Shown: positions 45,551 to 54,431, counted from the first letter of the stretch. The stretch: 64,000 nt of DNA from an uncultured Cytophagales bacterium (GCA_937136415.1 CAKZOK010000072.1:1-64000), one strand, 5' to 3'. The notes: generated by a model not told the origin, from the sequence alone. Numbers and translations: made by a program.

Positions 45551-46009
45551 ATGGATAATTTTTTAACTCCTTTTTCTCATACTTTCTTTATGAAAGAGGC
45601 TCTAAAAGAAGCCCAAAAAAGTTTTGAGGCTGGCGAAATCCCTGTGGGAGCTGTCATTGTACATAATCAAAAAATCATTGCTAGAGCGCATAATATGACA
45701 GAAAAATTACAAGATATTACAGCTCACGCCGAACTGATTGCTATTAGCTCGGCTGCCAATACACTAAATTTTAAGTACCTGACAGGTTGTAAACTCTATG
45801 TAACTCTCGAACCTTGTGTAATGTGTGCTGGCGCATTGGCATGGTCACAAATTTCAGAAATTTATTATGGTGCAAATGATTTACAAAGAGGTTTTTCTGT
45901 TCTTAGTCATTCAAATTTATTTCCAAAAAAAATAAAAATAGAAAATCAAATTTTGGCGCAAGAATGTGAAGAGTTATTAAAAAAATTCTTTAAAAAACTG
46001 CGTCGCTAA
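45551..46009 (+). CDS. tadA: tRNA-specific adenosine deaminase
   Basis: A 152-residue cytidine-deaminase-fold enzyme. The zinc site is H59-A-E61 in ITAHAELIAI and C89-x2-C92 in EPCVMCAGAL. It converts A34 to inosine in tRNA-Arg(ACG), an essential step for reading CGN codons. The end of the protein has the usual basic tail (EELLKKFFKKLRR). An in-frame ATG at 45590-45592 (MKEALKEAQ) is where most homologues begin, so the first 13 residues may not be translated. It is monocistronic and followed by a terminator. Confidence 0.95.
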   Translation: MDNFLTPFSHTFFMKEALKEAQKSFEAGEIPVGAVIVHNQKIIARAHNMTEKLQDITAHAELIAISSAANTLNFKYLTGCKLYVTLEPCVMCAGALAWSQISEIYYGANDLQRGFSVLSHSNLFPKKIKIENQILAQECEELLKKFFKKLRR

Positions 46010-46149
46010 TCATTTATTTTGAAAATCAAGATTTTGAGAGTAATTTTCTTAGCTTAGAAAAAGAATCTCTATTGCTAAAATTATGACTTTTTTATTTTTT
46101 TTTATTTTTTTTCTGTTTGCTTTCTTGAATAAAAATCTCTAAAATAAAA

Positions 46150-46200
46150 AAAAGTCAATTTAAAAACTGTATTATACAATTTTCAAATTGACTATTTTTT
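46150..46200. terminator. bidirectional terminator
   Basis: AGTCAATTT (46153-46161) and AAATTGACT (46185-46193) form the stem, with A- and T-runs outside. It lies between convergent tadA and the hydrolase gene. Confidence 0.75.
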
Positions 46201-46237
46201 TTATCTATATATGCTTTAACATTTTTTAACCTTATTT

Positions 46238-47104
46238 TTATTCAAATGCAGCTACCAAACCCAACATTTCTAAAAATGGTTTGGGTAGATTTTCAATATT
46301 ACTAATAAGATTGGGGTGTTTGGTATTGTATGTATGATTTGCATCTTCTATCAAAATCAATTCTGCATTCGAATCACTCCACTCCAAAATATCTTGGGCA
46401 TCTTGTGTTGTTACGGCAATATCTTTTGCTCCATGAATGATTAGTTGTGGGGTTTTTGTTTGATTGAGTTTTTGTGTTGCTTCTTTGACTGAATAATTTG
46501 CAGGATTTTTTTTGAAATCCTTATAAAATGATTCATACAAAGGCATTTTTTGGTTTGTGCGTCCATTTTCAATAATTACGACATCTTTTTCTTGCCATTC
46601 TTTCTGATTTTTCTGATTAAAATATCGTTTTTCCAAATCACTAACAGCCGAAAGTGTAATTATTTTTTTGATTCTTTTATCTTTGGCAGCATAAATAATT
46701 GCCGTACTTCCTCCCCTACTATGCCCTACAAGGCGAATATCTTCTATATTTCTTTTGGGTAAGATTGATTTTTTGTTGCAAATAAAATTGATAAGTGTTG
46801 CTATATCAGAGAGTTCTTTTGTGATTGTATTTGCTCCAAAGGCTTCTAAATCTTCAAATTCAAGAGGGTTTTTGATAGTTGTTCCGTTATGAGAAAAATT
46901 AATCTTGAAAACCAAAAATCCTTTTTTTGTCCAGTATTGAGCCATGTGATTAAATGCCCCCCAATCTTTAAAACCTTTGAAACCATGTAAAAAAACAATA
47001 ATAGGAGTTTTGGAATTTGTTCGTTGTTCTGATGTGTAATAATCTATCAAAATCGGCTTGAAAGGCGATAAAGTATTGGGTAAGGAAAGTTGATTTTTTT
47101 TCAT
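46238..47104 (-). CDS. alpha/beta hydrolase (serine hydrolase family)
   Basis: I start at the ATG at 47104 (MKKNQLSLPN, 288 residues); six earlier codons are also open. The fold landmarks are FLHGFKGFKDWGAF (oxyanion hole, 38-51), the nucleophile elbow GHSRGGSTA with S129, IIHGAKDIAVTTQDA with the acid near 230, and DANHTYNT with the catalytic His near 255. It looks like the dienelactone-hydrolase/serine-aminopeptidase-like group, probably an esterase or thioesterase; the substrate is unknown. There is no signal peptide. A MITE-like element lies just upstream (47136-47307), so its promoter may be in or next to the element. Confidence 0.88.
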   Translation of the reverse strand: MKKNQLSLPNTLSPFKPILIDYYTSEQRTNSKTPIIVFLHGFKGFKDWGAFNHMAQYWTKKGFLVFKINFSHNGTTIKNPLEFEDLEAFGANTITKELSDIATLINFICNKKSILPKRNIEDIRLVGHSRGGSTAIIYAAKDKRIKKIITLSAVSDLEKRYFNQKNQKEWQEKDVVIIENGRTNQKMPLYESFYKDFKKNPANYSVKEATQKLNQTKTPQLIIHGAKDIAVTTQDAQDILEWSDSNAELILIEDANHTYNTKHPNLISNIENLPKPFLEMLGLVAAFE

Positions 47105-47126
47105 AATTTTTATAGAAAACAAGAAT

Positions 47127-47135
47127 AGCTATTGT
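47127..47135. repeat. target-site duplication, left copy
   Basis: AGCTATTGT directly abuts the left end of the element at 47136-47307. The identical 9 bases abut its right end at 47308-47316. Confidence 0.85.
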
Positions 47136-47307
47136 TAGAGTACTGGACACTAGATGTATTTGCTGTTCTGTGAGTCACAGAACAGGGAAAAGATGTATTT
47201 GCTGTTCTGTGAGCCACAGAACAGGGAAAAGATGTAGTCACAGAACAGGGAAAAAGTGTTTTAGCGTAGCGACACCAACAATTTTTTAACTCATGTCCAG
47301 TACTCTA
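47136..47307. mobile_element. 172-bp MITE-like element with perfect terminal inverted repeats
   Basis: The element starts TAGAGTACTGGACA and ends TGTCCAGTACTCTA, a perfect 14-bp inverted pair. It is bounded by the 9-bp direct duplication AGCTATTGT (47127-47135, 47308-47316). It encodes no protein. The interior carries two tandem copies of a 39-bp unit (47152-47190 and 47191-47229) plus a truncated third (47230-47253); each has the hairpin CTGTTCTGTG / CACAGAACAG. The right third contains GTGTTTTAGCGTAGCGACAC, shared with the element near 35.87 kb. The structure fits a non-autonomous derivative of a DDE transposon that makes 9-bp duplications. A truncated reverse-complement copy lies at 19301-19356. 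Confidence 0.88.
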
Positions 47308-47316
47308 AGCTATTGT
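47308..47316. repeat. target-site duplication, right copy
   Basis: AGCTATTGT, identical to 47127-47135, immediately follows the right end of the element. It falls two bases before the hypothetical gene's 3' end at 47318, so insertion occurred just behind that gene. Confidence 0.85.
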
Positions 47317-47317
47317 A

Positions 47318-48670
47318 CTAATTATTTATTTTTAATTCTTTTACAAACGAAAAATAATCAGAAGAAAAATTTATAAATTCTTTATAAGAAAGTTTGGTTT
47401 TTTTTTCATACAAATTGGGATACATTTCTTCCCATGTTTCTAAAATAAAAGCAATTCTTTTTGTGATTAGATTTTTTTGTAATTTAATTTCTTTACCATT
47501 TTTTTCTGAAAATGTATGTTTTGCACCTAGAGCTTCGAAGAAATCGGGGTACAAAATCTGAAAATAAAGATGTAAAAACTCCTTTGTAGGGCGTGATAAT
47601 CCATAATTAAACAAAGAATATCCTGCAATATATTCGAATACAAAAGGTGTAAACTCTTCTTGATTATTTTTATCAAACCAAAAAGCAGCTTGTATTTGCT
47701 TTTCGACTACCTCTTTCATTTCTTGTTGATATGCAGGTTTTGCAATGCCAAAAGTAGATTTTGTTTCATAAAAATTGGGCAATAATTCTTCATCCGAAAG
47801 AGCTATTATTTTTTCAAATTGATTGATTGCATAACTATTTCGCTCAATGGGCTGTCTATTTTGGTCATAAAAAATTACTTTATGAATATCTTCTAGCATA
47901 GCTGTCATTGTGCCTTCTGGAGTCAATAAATAATCTATTCGGTACAAAAGTGTCAGGAGCATATATGAAATTGCAGATGCAAGCTGTTGAGGATTGAGTT
48001 TTTGAATTTGTTCTACTGTTTCTTTTATCCACTTTTTTAAAAAATGTAGTTTTACTTCTTGCTGTTTTTTCGGCAAAAACTCAATATGTTTGTCGTCAAT
48101 AGCCTCCAACAGATTGGTAAATTCATTCAATAATAAATCATCTTGAGCATCCGAACGAGTCGCAATTTCTCTAAGTCCATTATAAAGTTTTCCTGCAAAA
48201 CTATCGACTGTATTGGTAGTAAAACGAATCCAAATAACACCATCTTTATCCAAAGAAAAGCCACTATACAAAAGCGTATAATTCATTTCCATTAATCGTC
48301 TTCCTAAAGCAATATGCAAATTATTTTTTGTTTTGACTAGCTTTACTTCTCCTACAAACTCTTCAGAATTGGCAAATCCACGCACTATTTTTGAGCCTTG
48401 TTGCAGCGTAAACTCTATTTTAAAATCATCTTTATTAGTCTGTATGACATCATAACTCAAATTACTTTCATCATCATCTAATAAATAATTAAAAAATTCT
48501 AAGTATGCCTGCAAGTAATTTTTTTCTTCAAAAAACGTTGTCGACCTTGTCCACGAATCATATTTTTCTAATGTTTTGTGGGCATCAGAATACCTCCCAA
48601 ATCGTATATTAATTCCATCATTGGTATTTGTTTGTTTGACAAAAGCAGTTATAATTTTTTTAAAAAGCAT
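47318..48670 (-). CDS. hypothetical cytosolic protein
   Basis: A 450-residue protein with no signal peptide or membrane segment. The first half (DGINIRFGRYSDAHKTLEKYDSWTRSTTFFEEKNYLQAYLEFFNYLLDDDESN, then KIEFTLQQGSKIVRGFANSEEF...) looks like two alpha/beta domains of the kind seen in type-III-chaperone-like or YbjN-like folds, but this is a loose impression. The second half is mainly helical. I do not recognise a family. Its 3' end lies within two bases of the MITE-like element's target duplication. No neighbour suggests a role. Confidence 0.78.
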   Translation of the reverse strand: MLFKKIITAFVKQTNTNDGINIRFGRYSDAHKTLEKYDSWTRSTTFFEEKNYLQAYLEFFNYLLDDDESNLSYDVIQTNKDDFKIEFTLQQGSKIVRGFANSEEFVGEVKLVKTKNNLHIALGRRLMEMNYTLLYSGFSLDKDGVIWIRFTTNTVDSFAGKLYNGLREIATRSDAQDDLLLNEFTNLLEAIDDKHIEFLPKKQQEVKLHFLKKWIKETVEQIQKLNPQQLASAISYMLLTLLYRIDYLLTPEGTMTAMLEDIHKVIFYDQNRQPIERNSYAINQFEKIIALSDEELLPNFYETKSTFGIAKPAYQQEMKEVVEKQIQAAFWFDKNNQEEFTPFVFEYIAGYSLFNYGLSRPTKEFLHLYFQILYPDFFEALGAKHTFSEKNGKEIKLQKNLITKRIAFILETWEEMYPNLYEKKTKLSYKEFINFSSDYFSFVKELKINN

Positions 48671-48840
48671 AAATCTTTTTTTGAATTGGTAAAATGACTA
48701 ATTACTTTAGTCGGTAAAATTCTAAAATCAATTTAACGAAAGAATCTCAAAAATAAGTCTTATTTTCTTGAAAAAACTCTTTATTGTTTGTATTTTTAGT
48801 AAAAAAAGAAACGTTACTCTATAAAATGATTAGAAAACTG

Positions 48841-48848
48841 TACCTTTG
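48841..48848 (+). promoter_or_regulatory. candidate promoter of lipoprotein gene
   Basis: TACCTTTG matches TAnnTTTG, about 93 bases before the start codon at 48941. No good -33 TTTG is visible. Confidence 0.45.
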
Positions 48849-48940
48849 AAACTCATCTAAAGAAATATTATACATCATTATTTCATTTCTGTCTATCAAT
48901 AAACTATATTAAAATCAGCTTACTAATTTTATAAAAAAAT

Positions 48941-50476
48941 ATGAATTTTTTATTCTACAAAAATCTTTCTAAAAAATATTTTTTCTTATTTCTATTCTTT
49001 TTAGGTGTAGTGATTGGCTTTTCTAGGTGTGTTCCGATTGAAGACCTTATAGACCCTACGATTGGAGAATTTTCACTCAATGAACAATATAATATTACAG
49101 ATACAATTTTTTTAGATGTTGTTTTGTTTGATAATTTTGGACTAGATATAGTAAAAATTGACATAAATAAAATTGGAAGCGAAACTAGCAGCCTCAATTC
49201 TACCAAAATAATAAATAGTGATAGTATAAAAGCAAAATTATTAAAGTTAGAACAATACGAAGTGATAGAAATACCTCTTGATGCTGCTTTAGGACAATAT
49301 GAATTTACTTTATCAGTTACTGACATCAGTGGAAAAGAACAAACAATTAAAAAGAATTTTATAGTAAATGGCGATGTTTCTGACCCTGATTTGGTGGATA
49401 TTGAACTAGATTTGGATTTAGATATTGATGTATCAATAAAAGTAATTGATTTGGCAGCCAATAGTTATCAAGCATGTAGGTCAAGCACTATTCCGATTAC
49501 AGGAACAGCCAGTGATAATATTGCTTTGAGTACAATATCAGCGCAGTTTGATTATCCCAATTCTCCTATTATTAGTTTTGATTTGGGAGGTGTTCAATCA
49601 ATAGATTTGGCTTCTATTTTCGAAGGTTTAATTCAAATTCCTAGCGATGTACCCAACGGAACAACAATAAATCTGACATTTAAGGTAACAGATGACAAAC
49701 AAAACTCTAGTAGTGCAACTCTTTCTTTTTTGATTGATTGTGATGATACTCGCCCAATAGTAAATTCAATTATTACTAATCTTGACCAAAATATAAACGA
49801 ACAAAACGAAATAGAAGTAATACAAGGACAAGAATTATTTATTATCGATGGACAAATTACAGATAATGATGCTCTTGATAGTTTGTTTATTTATTTTATA
49901 GAAGGAAATACTGAAACTATTATTTTAGAAGAAAAAATAGAAGGAAATAATTTTAATTTGGCAAATGCTTTTGGCGACATTGCTGTTCCGATTCCATCAA
50001 ATAACAGAATAGACAATCGTTACAAAATTAGTGTTGTGGCAACAGATACATCGGCAAATCAATCTGTTGCTTTTATATCTGACATTCTGATTACTCGTAA
50101 TAATCCTCCTGATATAGACCTCGGACTCAACTATATTGATAACAACCCAACTACTTTTAGTACCAATTCTAGAGTTCCAACACCAATTCCAGCAGGTTCG
50201 TCTATCCGTACCGAAACAAAAATAGTTGAAGATGTAGCCTTAGATAACTTCAAAATTACATGGGCAGAAGAAGGTGACGAAGAAATTATTGTTACTGATT
50301 TAAACCAAAATGACTTGGAAGGAGTTTTGATTATTAATATCACCCAGCAACTTACAAGAGGCTTATTAAAAACGAGAGAAAATGCTCGTGAAGGCACTCG
50401 TTATATATTGAATATCTACGCTAGAGATACATTCCAGCAAGAAAATCAAATAACATATTACTTCATTGTTCAATAA
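48941..50476 (+). CDS. lipoprotein with Ig/cadherin-like repeats
   Basis: A 511-residue protein with a lipoprotein signal peptide (FLFLFFLGVVIGFSRC, cysteine near residue 30), followed by VPIEDLIDPTIGEFSLN. The mature part consists of several beta-sandwich modules of about 100 residues. Each has a pattern YNITDTIFLDVVLFDNFGLDIVKIDI / VSDNIALSTISAQFDY / ITDNDALDSLFIYFIEG / VEDVALDNFKITWAE, and each ends in the style YxISVxVTDTSGNxxxxxF. These Asp-rich edges suggest calcium-binding, cadherin-like repeats (bacterial Ig / DUF4625-type). Probably a cell-surface structural or binding protein. Unlike the T9SS proteins it has no sorting domain. A terminator follows at 50501-50538. Confidence 0.86.
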   Translation: MNFLFYKNLSKKYFFLFLFFLGVVIGFSRCVPIEDLIDPTIGEFSLNEQYNITDTIFLDVVLFDNFGLDIVKIDINKIGSETSSLNSTKIINSDSIKAKLLKLEQYEVIEIPLDAALGQYEFTLSVTDISGKEQTIKKNFIVNGDVSDPDLVDIELDLDLDIDVSIKVIDLAANSYQACRSSTIPITGTASDNIALSTISAQFDYPNSPIISFDLGGVQSIDLASIFEGLIQIPSDVPNGTTINLTFKVTDDKQNSSSATLSFLIDCDDTRPIVNSIITNLDQNINEQNEIEVIQGQELFIIDGQITDNDALDSLFIYFIEGNTETIILEEKIEGNNFNLANAFGDIAVPIPSNNRIDNRYKISVVATDTSANQSVAFISDILITRNNPPDIDLGLNYIDNNPTTFSTNSRVPTPIPAGSSIRTETKIVEDVALDNFKITWAEEGDEEIIVTDLNQNDLEGVLIINITQQLTRGLLKTRENAREGTRYILNIYARDTFQQENQITYYFIVQ

Positions 50477-50500
50477 AAAATAGACCAATTTAATTTTATC

Positions 50501-50538
50501 AAAATGAGAATAACCTACAAAAAAGGTTGTTCTCATTT
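50501..50538 (+). terminator. terminator of lipoprotein gene
   Basis: AAAATGAGAATAACCT (50501-50516) and AGGTTGTTCTCATTT (50524-50538) form a 15-bp stem with one G-T wobble, followed by a T-rich stretch. Confidence 0.8.
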
Positions 50539-50558
50539 CTATTTTATATCAAGGCATG

Positions 50559-50672
50559 TTCATAAAAAAACCTGCATCTGTCTTTGTGTATTCGTTTCTT
50601 TAGAAGCCTAATTTATACAAAATTCACGCCTCTCAGGAAGCATTTTATTTAGTTCTGAAGAACTCAATACAC
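50559..50672. repeat. dispersed intergenic repeat, copy B
   Basis: The second copy of the repeat seen at 37962-38099, same orientation and shorter by about 24 internal bases. It lies directly between the lipoprotein terminator and folK. Confidence 0.8.
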
Positions 50673-50702
50673 AATTTTATATTCAGTTTACAAAAATCAA
50701 GA

Positions 50703-51215
50703 ATGACACAAAAAACTATTTTTCTCTTATTAGGTGGAAATCTAGGAGATAGAGAAAAGAATATTTCAGAAGCAAAAAAATTTATTTCTTTACAGATTGG
50801 AGAAATAAAAAAACAATCTAGTATTTATCAAACAGCAGCTTGGGGTGTAGAAAATCAGCCTAATTTTCTTAATCAAGTTATCAAAATTTCTTCTCTTTTA
50901 TCGCCACAAAAAATACTACTTCAAATAGAAGATATAGAAAAAAAACTAGGTAGAAAACGCTATCAAAAATGGTATGCAAGAACAATAGATATTGATATTC
51001 TCTATTATGAAAATGAAATATTGGAAGAAGAAGAAAATATAGATAAAGAAACAAAAAACTTGAAAATTCCACACCCATTTTTACACCAACGTCGGTTTAC
51101 GCTTGTTCCTTTGGTCGAAATTGCGCCTAATTTTGTACACCCTATTTTACAAAAAACAAATAAAAAACTTTTGGAAAATTGTTTGGATAAGTTGAAGGTT
51201 GATATATTCCTGTAG
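50703..51215 (+). CDS. folK: 2-amino-4-hydroxy-6-hydroxymethyldihydropteridine pyrophosphokinase
   Basis: A 170-residue HPPK. It transfers pyrophosphate from ATP to 6-hydroxymethyl-dihydropterin, a step in folate synthesis. The start motif LLGGNLGDREKN, the SSIYQTAAWGVENQPNFLNQV region and the signature RTIDIDILYYENE near residue 97 are all present. The length is typical. Its stop codon (51213-51215) overlaps a CTTTAG-type repeat. It is separate from other folate genes in this window; hisB follows on the same strand 158 bases later. Confidence 0.95.
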   Translation: MTQKTIFLLLGGNLGDREKNISEAKKFISLQIGEIKKQSSIYQTAAWGVENQPNFLNQVIKISSLLSPQKILLQIEDIEKKLGRKRYQKWYARTIDIDILYYENEILEEEENIDKETKNLKIPHPFLHQRRFTLVPLVEIAPNFVHPILQKTNKKLLENCLDKLKVDIFL

Positions 51216-51266
51216 CTTACGCTTTAGCATGAGAATGTATTTATGTAGCTCATTCTTTAGAATGAG
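51212..51266. repeat. two CTTTAG hairpin repeats after folK
   Basis: GTAGCTTACGCTTTAGCATG (51212-51231) and GTAGCTCATTCTTTAGAATG (within 51243-51266) are two copies of the same small hairpin motif. The second is identical to 30492-30515. Confidence 0.7.
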
Positions 51267-51347
51267 AAAAGATTTTTTTAGGTTTACTAAAATTTTTACG
51301 ATTTTTGCAAAAACTTGATTTTTAAATTAAAATTTATAATACCTTTT

Positions 51348-51367
51348 CACTCTAAAGAGTGCGCTAC
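51348..51367. repeat. CTTTAG hairpin repeat, inverted copy before hisB
   Basis: CACTCTAAAGAGTGCGCTAC is the reverse complement of the consensus GTAGC...CACTCTTTAGAGTG and sits 7 bases before the hisB ATG at 51374. In the RNA it would form a hairpin (CACTCT/AGAGTG) just ahead of the start codon. Confidence 0.65.
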
Positions 51368-51373
51368 CTTATC

Positions 51374-52519
51374 ATGAAAAAAATATTATTCATCGACCGT
51401 GACGGCACAATCATAAAAGAACCAGCCGACGAACAAATAGATTCATTAGAAAAATTAGAATTTCTGCCTGCCGTTTTGAGAAATTTATACCAACTTGCAA
51501 ACAGCAAAGAATACGAGTTGGTAATGGTAACCAATCAAGATGGACTCGGAACGACAAGTTTTCCAGAGCATACCTTCCACCCTGCACACAACAAAATGCT
51601 CAATATTTTAGAAAATGAAGGAATCATTTTTGATGAAATTTTAATTGATAAAACTTTTCCTCATCAAAAATCGCCTAATCGCAAACCTGAAATAGGATTA
51701 GTAAAACATTACTTAAACAACCCTAACTTTGACATTCAAAATTCTTTTGTGCTTGGAGATAGATTTAGTGATATTCAACTTGCCAAAAATTTAGGTTGTA
51801 AAGGAATTTTGATTGCAGAAAATGACAAAAAAATTAGTTTGGAAAACCCCGAACTTGCTTCTATTTGTGCTTTTGTGAGTGATGACTGGACAGCCATAAA
51901 AGATTTTCTTTCTACTCCTCAATCAAAATTTGGCACTAGAATAGGGAAAGTAAAGCGCACGACTAAGGAAACTGATATTGATATTGAAATAAATTTAGAT
52001 GGAACAGGAAAAGCAAATATTAATACAGGGCTTGCTTTTTTTGACCACATGCTCGAACAAATTGCAAGACATGGAGAGGTAGATTTAAAAATTCTGACAA
52101 AGGGAGATTTGCACATAGATGAGCATCACACCATCGAAGATACAGCTTTAGCACTTGGAGAAGCACTTTTGAAGGCATTTGGAAACAAACGAGGTATTGA
52201 GCGTTATGGTTTTTGTTTGCCAATGGACGAGGTTTTGGCACAAGTAGCTCTTGATTTTGGTGGACGACCTTGGTTGGTTTGGGAGGCTGATTTTAAGAGA
52301 GAAAAAATTGGAGATATGCCAACTGAAATGTTTATGCACTTTTTCAAATCACTTAGTGACACTTCAAAATCAAATATCAATATCAAAGCCGAACCCATAG
52401 ATGGAGCAAACGAACACCACAAAATAGAAGCAATTTTTAAAGCTTTTGCAAAAGCATTGAAGATGGCAAAAACACATACAGGGTCGTCAGAATTGCCTTC
52501 TACAAAGGGAGTTTTGTAA
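51374..52519 (+). CDS. hisB: bifunctional histidinol-phosphatase / imidazoleglycerol-phosphate dehydratase
   Basis: From the ATG at 51374 the protein has 381 residues, the usual bifunctional length. Residues 1-165 are a HAD phosphatase with the nucleophile pair D8-x-D10 (FIDRDGT), [10 protein letters not shown] and [16 protein letters not shown]. Residues about 185-381 are the dehydratase with [17 protein letters not shown] and [17 protein letters not shown] (manganese-binding histidines). The loop that carries a Cys-rich zinc site in E. coli HisB reads [17 protein letters not shown] here and has no cysteine. The enzymes catalyse steps 7 and 9 of histidine synthesis. No other his gene is in the window, so hisB is separated from any his operon or the operon is elsewhere. 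Confidence 0.96.
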   Translation: MKKILFIDRDGTIIKEPADEQIDSLEKLEFLPAVLRNLYQLANSKEYELVMVTNQDGLGTTSFPEHTFHPAHNKMLNILENEGIIFDEILIDKTFPHQKSPNRKPEIGLVKHYLNNPNFDIQNSFVLGDRFSDIQLAKNLGCKGILIAENDKKISLENPELASICAFVSDDWTAIKDFLSTPQSKFGTRIGKVKRTTKETDIDIEINLDGTGKANINTGLAFFDHMLEQIARHGEVDLKILTKGDLHIDEHHTIEDTALALGEALLKAFGNKRGIERYGFCLPMDEVLAQVALDFGGRPWLVWEADFKREKIGDMPTEMFMHFFKSLSDTSKSNINIKAEPIDGANEHHKIEAIFKAFAKALKMAKTHTGSSELPSTKGVL

Positions 52520-52629
52520 AAATGACTTACACTTTAGCATAAAAAATCTATTGAAGATTAAGCCCCAATACTATTAAATTAATATCCTCTTAGACTGATT
52601 CTTTATATATTTTTGAGTTATTAAGTTTT

Positions 52630-52664
52630 GCCTCTTTGTTATTTTATTGCGAAGAGGCTTTTCT
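52630..52664 (+). terminator. terminator after hisB
   Basis: GCCTCTT (52630-52636) and AAGAGGC (52652-52658) with TTTTCTTT following. It lies about 110 bases after the hisB stop. Confidence 0.65.
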
Positions 52665-52937
52665 TTGCTCTTCACTATTGATATTTTTTTTGCATAAAAA
52701 ATTACCAATTCCACTATAATTACCTCTTTTTTTTCTGTTATCACAACTAAAATCAGTACAATTTATACGAAATTCTAGCTTAGTATTTTCTTGTTGTTGA
52801 TTATTTCAAGTATTTTTGTAGTATAAATCATCATTAATAATGCAAAAAATATAGAATTAATACCTCAAAAAATTTAACATATAGCATTGCTCTTTAGAGC
52901 GAAAAGGAACAAGAAAATCAATAAAAAAAATAAAGCA
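52665..52937. other. AT-rich region upstream of the ATPase/nuclease pair
   Basis: No gene-like frame. It includes a CTTTAG-type hairpin (GCTCTTTAGAGC, 52889-52900), about 38 bases before the ATPase start, and long A/T tracts. I found no good TAnnTTTG match, so the promoter of the pair is unknown. Confidence 0.5.
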
Positions 52938-54431
52938 ATGAAACTAACCATAAAAAATTTAGGCGCACTAAAAGAAGCAGAAATAGACCTTAGCAAAGAC
53001 CTTATTTTACTTTGTGGACACAATAATACTGGAAAAACTTATGTGGCTTATGCGATTTATGAGTTTTTGAGAGATGAAATAAAACCTTTTTTTGAAGAAC
53101 ACAACAACCTTTTTATAGAAACGAAACATATTATAGAAACACTAAATGAATCCATAGAAATAGATTTAATTGGTATTTATGAGAGTAATAGAAAATTGTT
53201 CACAGATGAAATTAATGACTCAAAAAAAGGTGTAGAAAGTAAAGAAAAATATTTTAAAAACATAGAGTATAAAATAACTCTTCCATCTATAAAAAAATTT
53301 CGCTCTGTTTTCTTAACAGCCAAAGTAGATTTAAAAATGTGGATAGGTAATCACACTATACTAACAGCTAGAAAGGACAAAGATAAAAGTTTAGTAAACT
53401 TTGATTTATCGAATTTAAAATATGACCATAAAAAGCAGAGTAAGAATTTTACAAAAGAAGAAATTGTTAATAATTCAACAGTAAGAGCCATAATATATAT
53501 GATGATATTGGGTAAAATAGGAATTAGAGACGAAAAACGCATAAAAATATTCACTTCCGAACGTGCAGCTATAAATATTTTCAGTAAAGAATTGGCATTA
53601 AATAAAAATCAGTTTTTTGATAAAATACTCAAAACAAAAGGAGAAGACAGAACAAAATTATTAAACTTTGCAGAAGAAAATATAAACCGTTATCAAAAAC
53701 CAATAGCAGACGAACTCTTGATAGCAGAAGATTTATTAAATCTATCAAAACAAAAAAGTGATTTTGAGTTTTTAGCGATTGAACTTGAAAAAAGCATTTT
53801 AGAAGGAAAAATAAGTGTAGGACAATATGGAGGTTTACAGTATCAGCCTAATTTTTATAAAAATGAAAAGAATGAAAATAAACAAGAAGAAAATGTAGTT
53901 TTAGAAATCTATCAAACGTCTTCACTTGTAAAATCGCTTGCTTCTCTTGTTTTTTATTTACGTCATTCAGCTAAGAAAAACGATTGTATTATTATCGATG
54001 AACCCGAATTAAATCTACACCCAGATAATCAAGTTTTGGTAGCTCGTTTTTTGGCTCGTCTTGTCAATGAAGGTTTTAAAGTCGTAGCGAGTACGCATAG
54101 TGATTATATTATTAGAGAACTAAATAACTTATTAATGCTCAATAATTCGTTTGGAGAAAAAGAAGAATTAATGCAAAAATATGAGTACAATAAAAATGAA
54201 CTTTTGACAAATCAGCAGGTAGGAGCATATTATTTTCAAAAGGGAAAAAATACGGCTGTTCCAGTTCCTTTATTAAAACGTGGAATTGAAATAGATTCAA
54301 TTAATGATGTCATAACAGACCTTAATGAGCGTTCAGATGATATTTATTATACTTTTTTAGAGTCTGATGAAAATATAGCAGCAGAGAAAGAAGAAGAAAA
54401 AATAGCACAAGAAAATTTAAAATCTAAATAA
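52938..54431 (+). CDS. AAA/ABC-type ATPase of a putative two-gene defence system
   Basis: Starting at the ATG at 52938 (MKLTIKNLG, the usual start of this ATPase group), 497 residues. Walker A is GHNNTGKT (27-34). The C-terminal half has a signature-like TSSLVKSLASLVFYLRHSA, Walker B CIIIDEPELNLHPDNQ, and ASTHSDYIIRELNNLL with the H-loop. The roughly 270 residues between are helical and Lys-rich, as in the arms of OLD/SMC-like defence ATPases. There is no TOPRIM or other nuclease domain in this protein, unlike OLD nucleases. Its stop codon overlaps the start codon of the next gene by one base, so the two are translationally linked. The next protein has a PD-(D/E)XK motif, so this is probably the sensor or motor of a two-component conflict system. 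Confidence 0.88.
   Translation: MKLTIKNLGALKEAEIDLSKDLILLCGHNNTGKTYVAYAIYEFLRDEIKPFFEEHNNLFIETKHIIETLNESIEIDLIGIYESNRKLFTDEINDSKKGVESKEKYFKNIEYKITLPSIKKFRSVFLTAKVDLKMWIGNHTILTARKDKDKSLVNFDLSNLKYDHKKQSKNFTKEEIVNNSTVRAIIYMMILGKIGIRDEKRIKIFTSERAAINIFSKELALNKNQFFDKILKTKGEDRTKLLNFAEENINRYQKPIADELLIAEDLLNLSKQKSDFEFLAIELEKSILEGKISVGQYGGLQYQPNFYKNEKNENKQEENVVLEIYQTSSLVKSLASLVFYLRHSAKKNDCIIIDEPELNLHPDNQVLVARFLARLVNEGFKVVASTHSDYIIRELNNLLMLNNSFGEKEELMQKYEYNKNELLTNQQVGAYYFQKGKNTAVPVPLLKRGIEIDSINDVITDLNERSDDIYYTFLESDENIAAEKEEEKIAQENLKSK

Noticed and set aside
47152-47253. Possible CRISPR array
   Set aside because: The 39-bp units are directly adjacent with no unique spacers, and they lie inside a mobile element with inverted ends.
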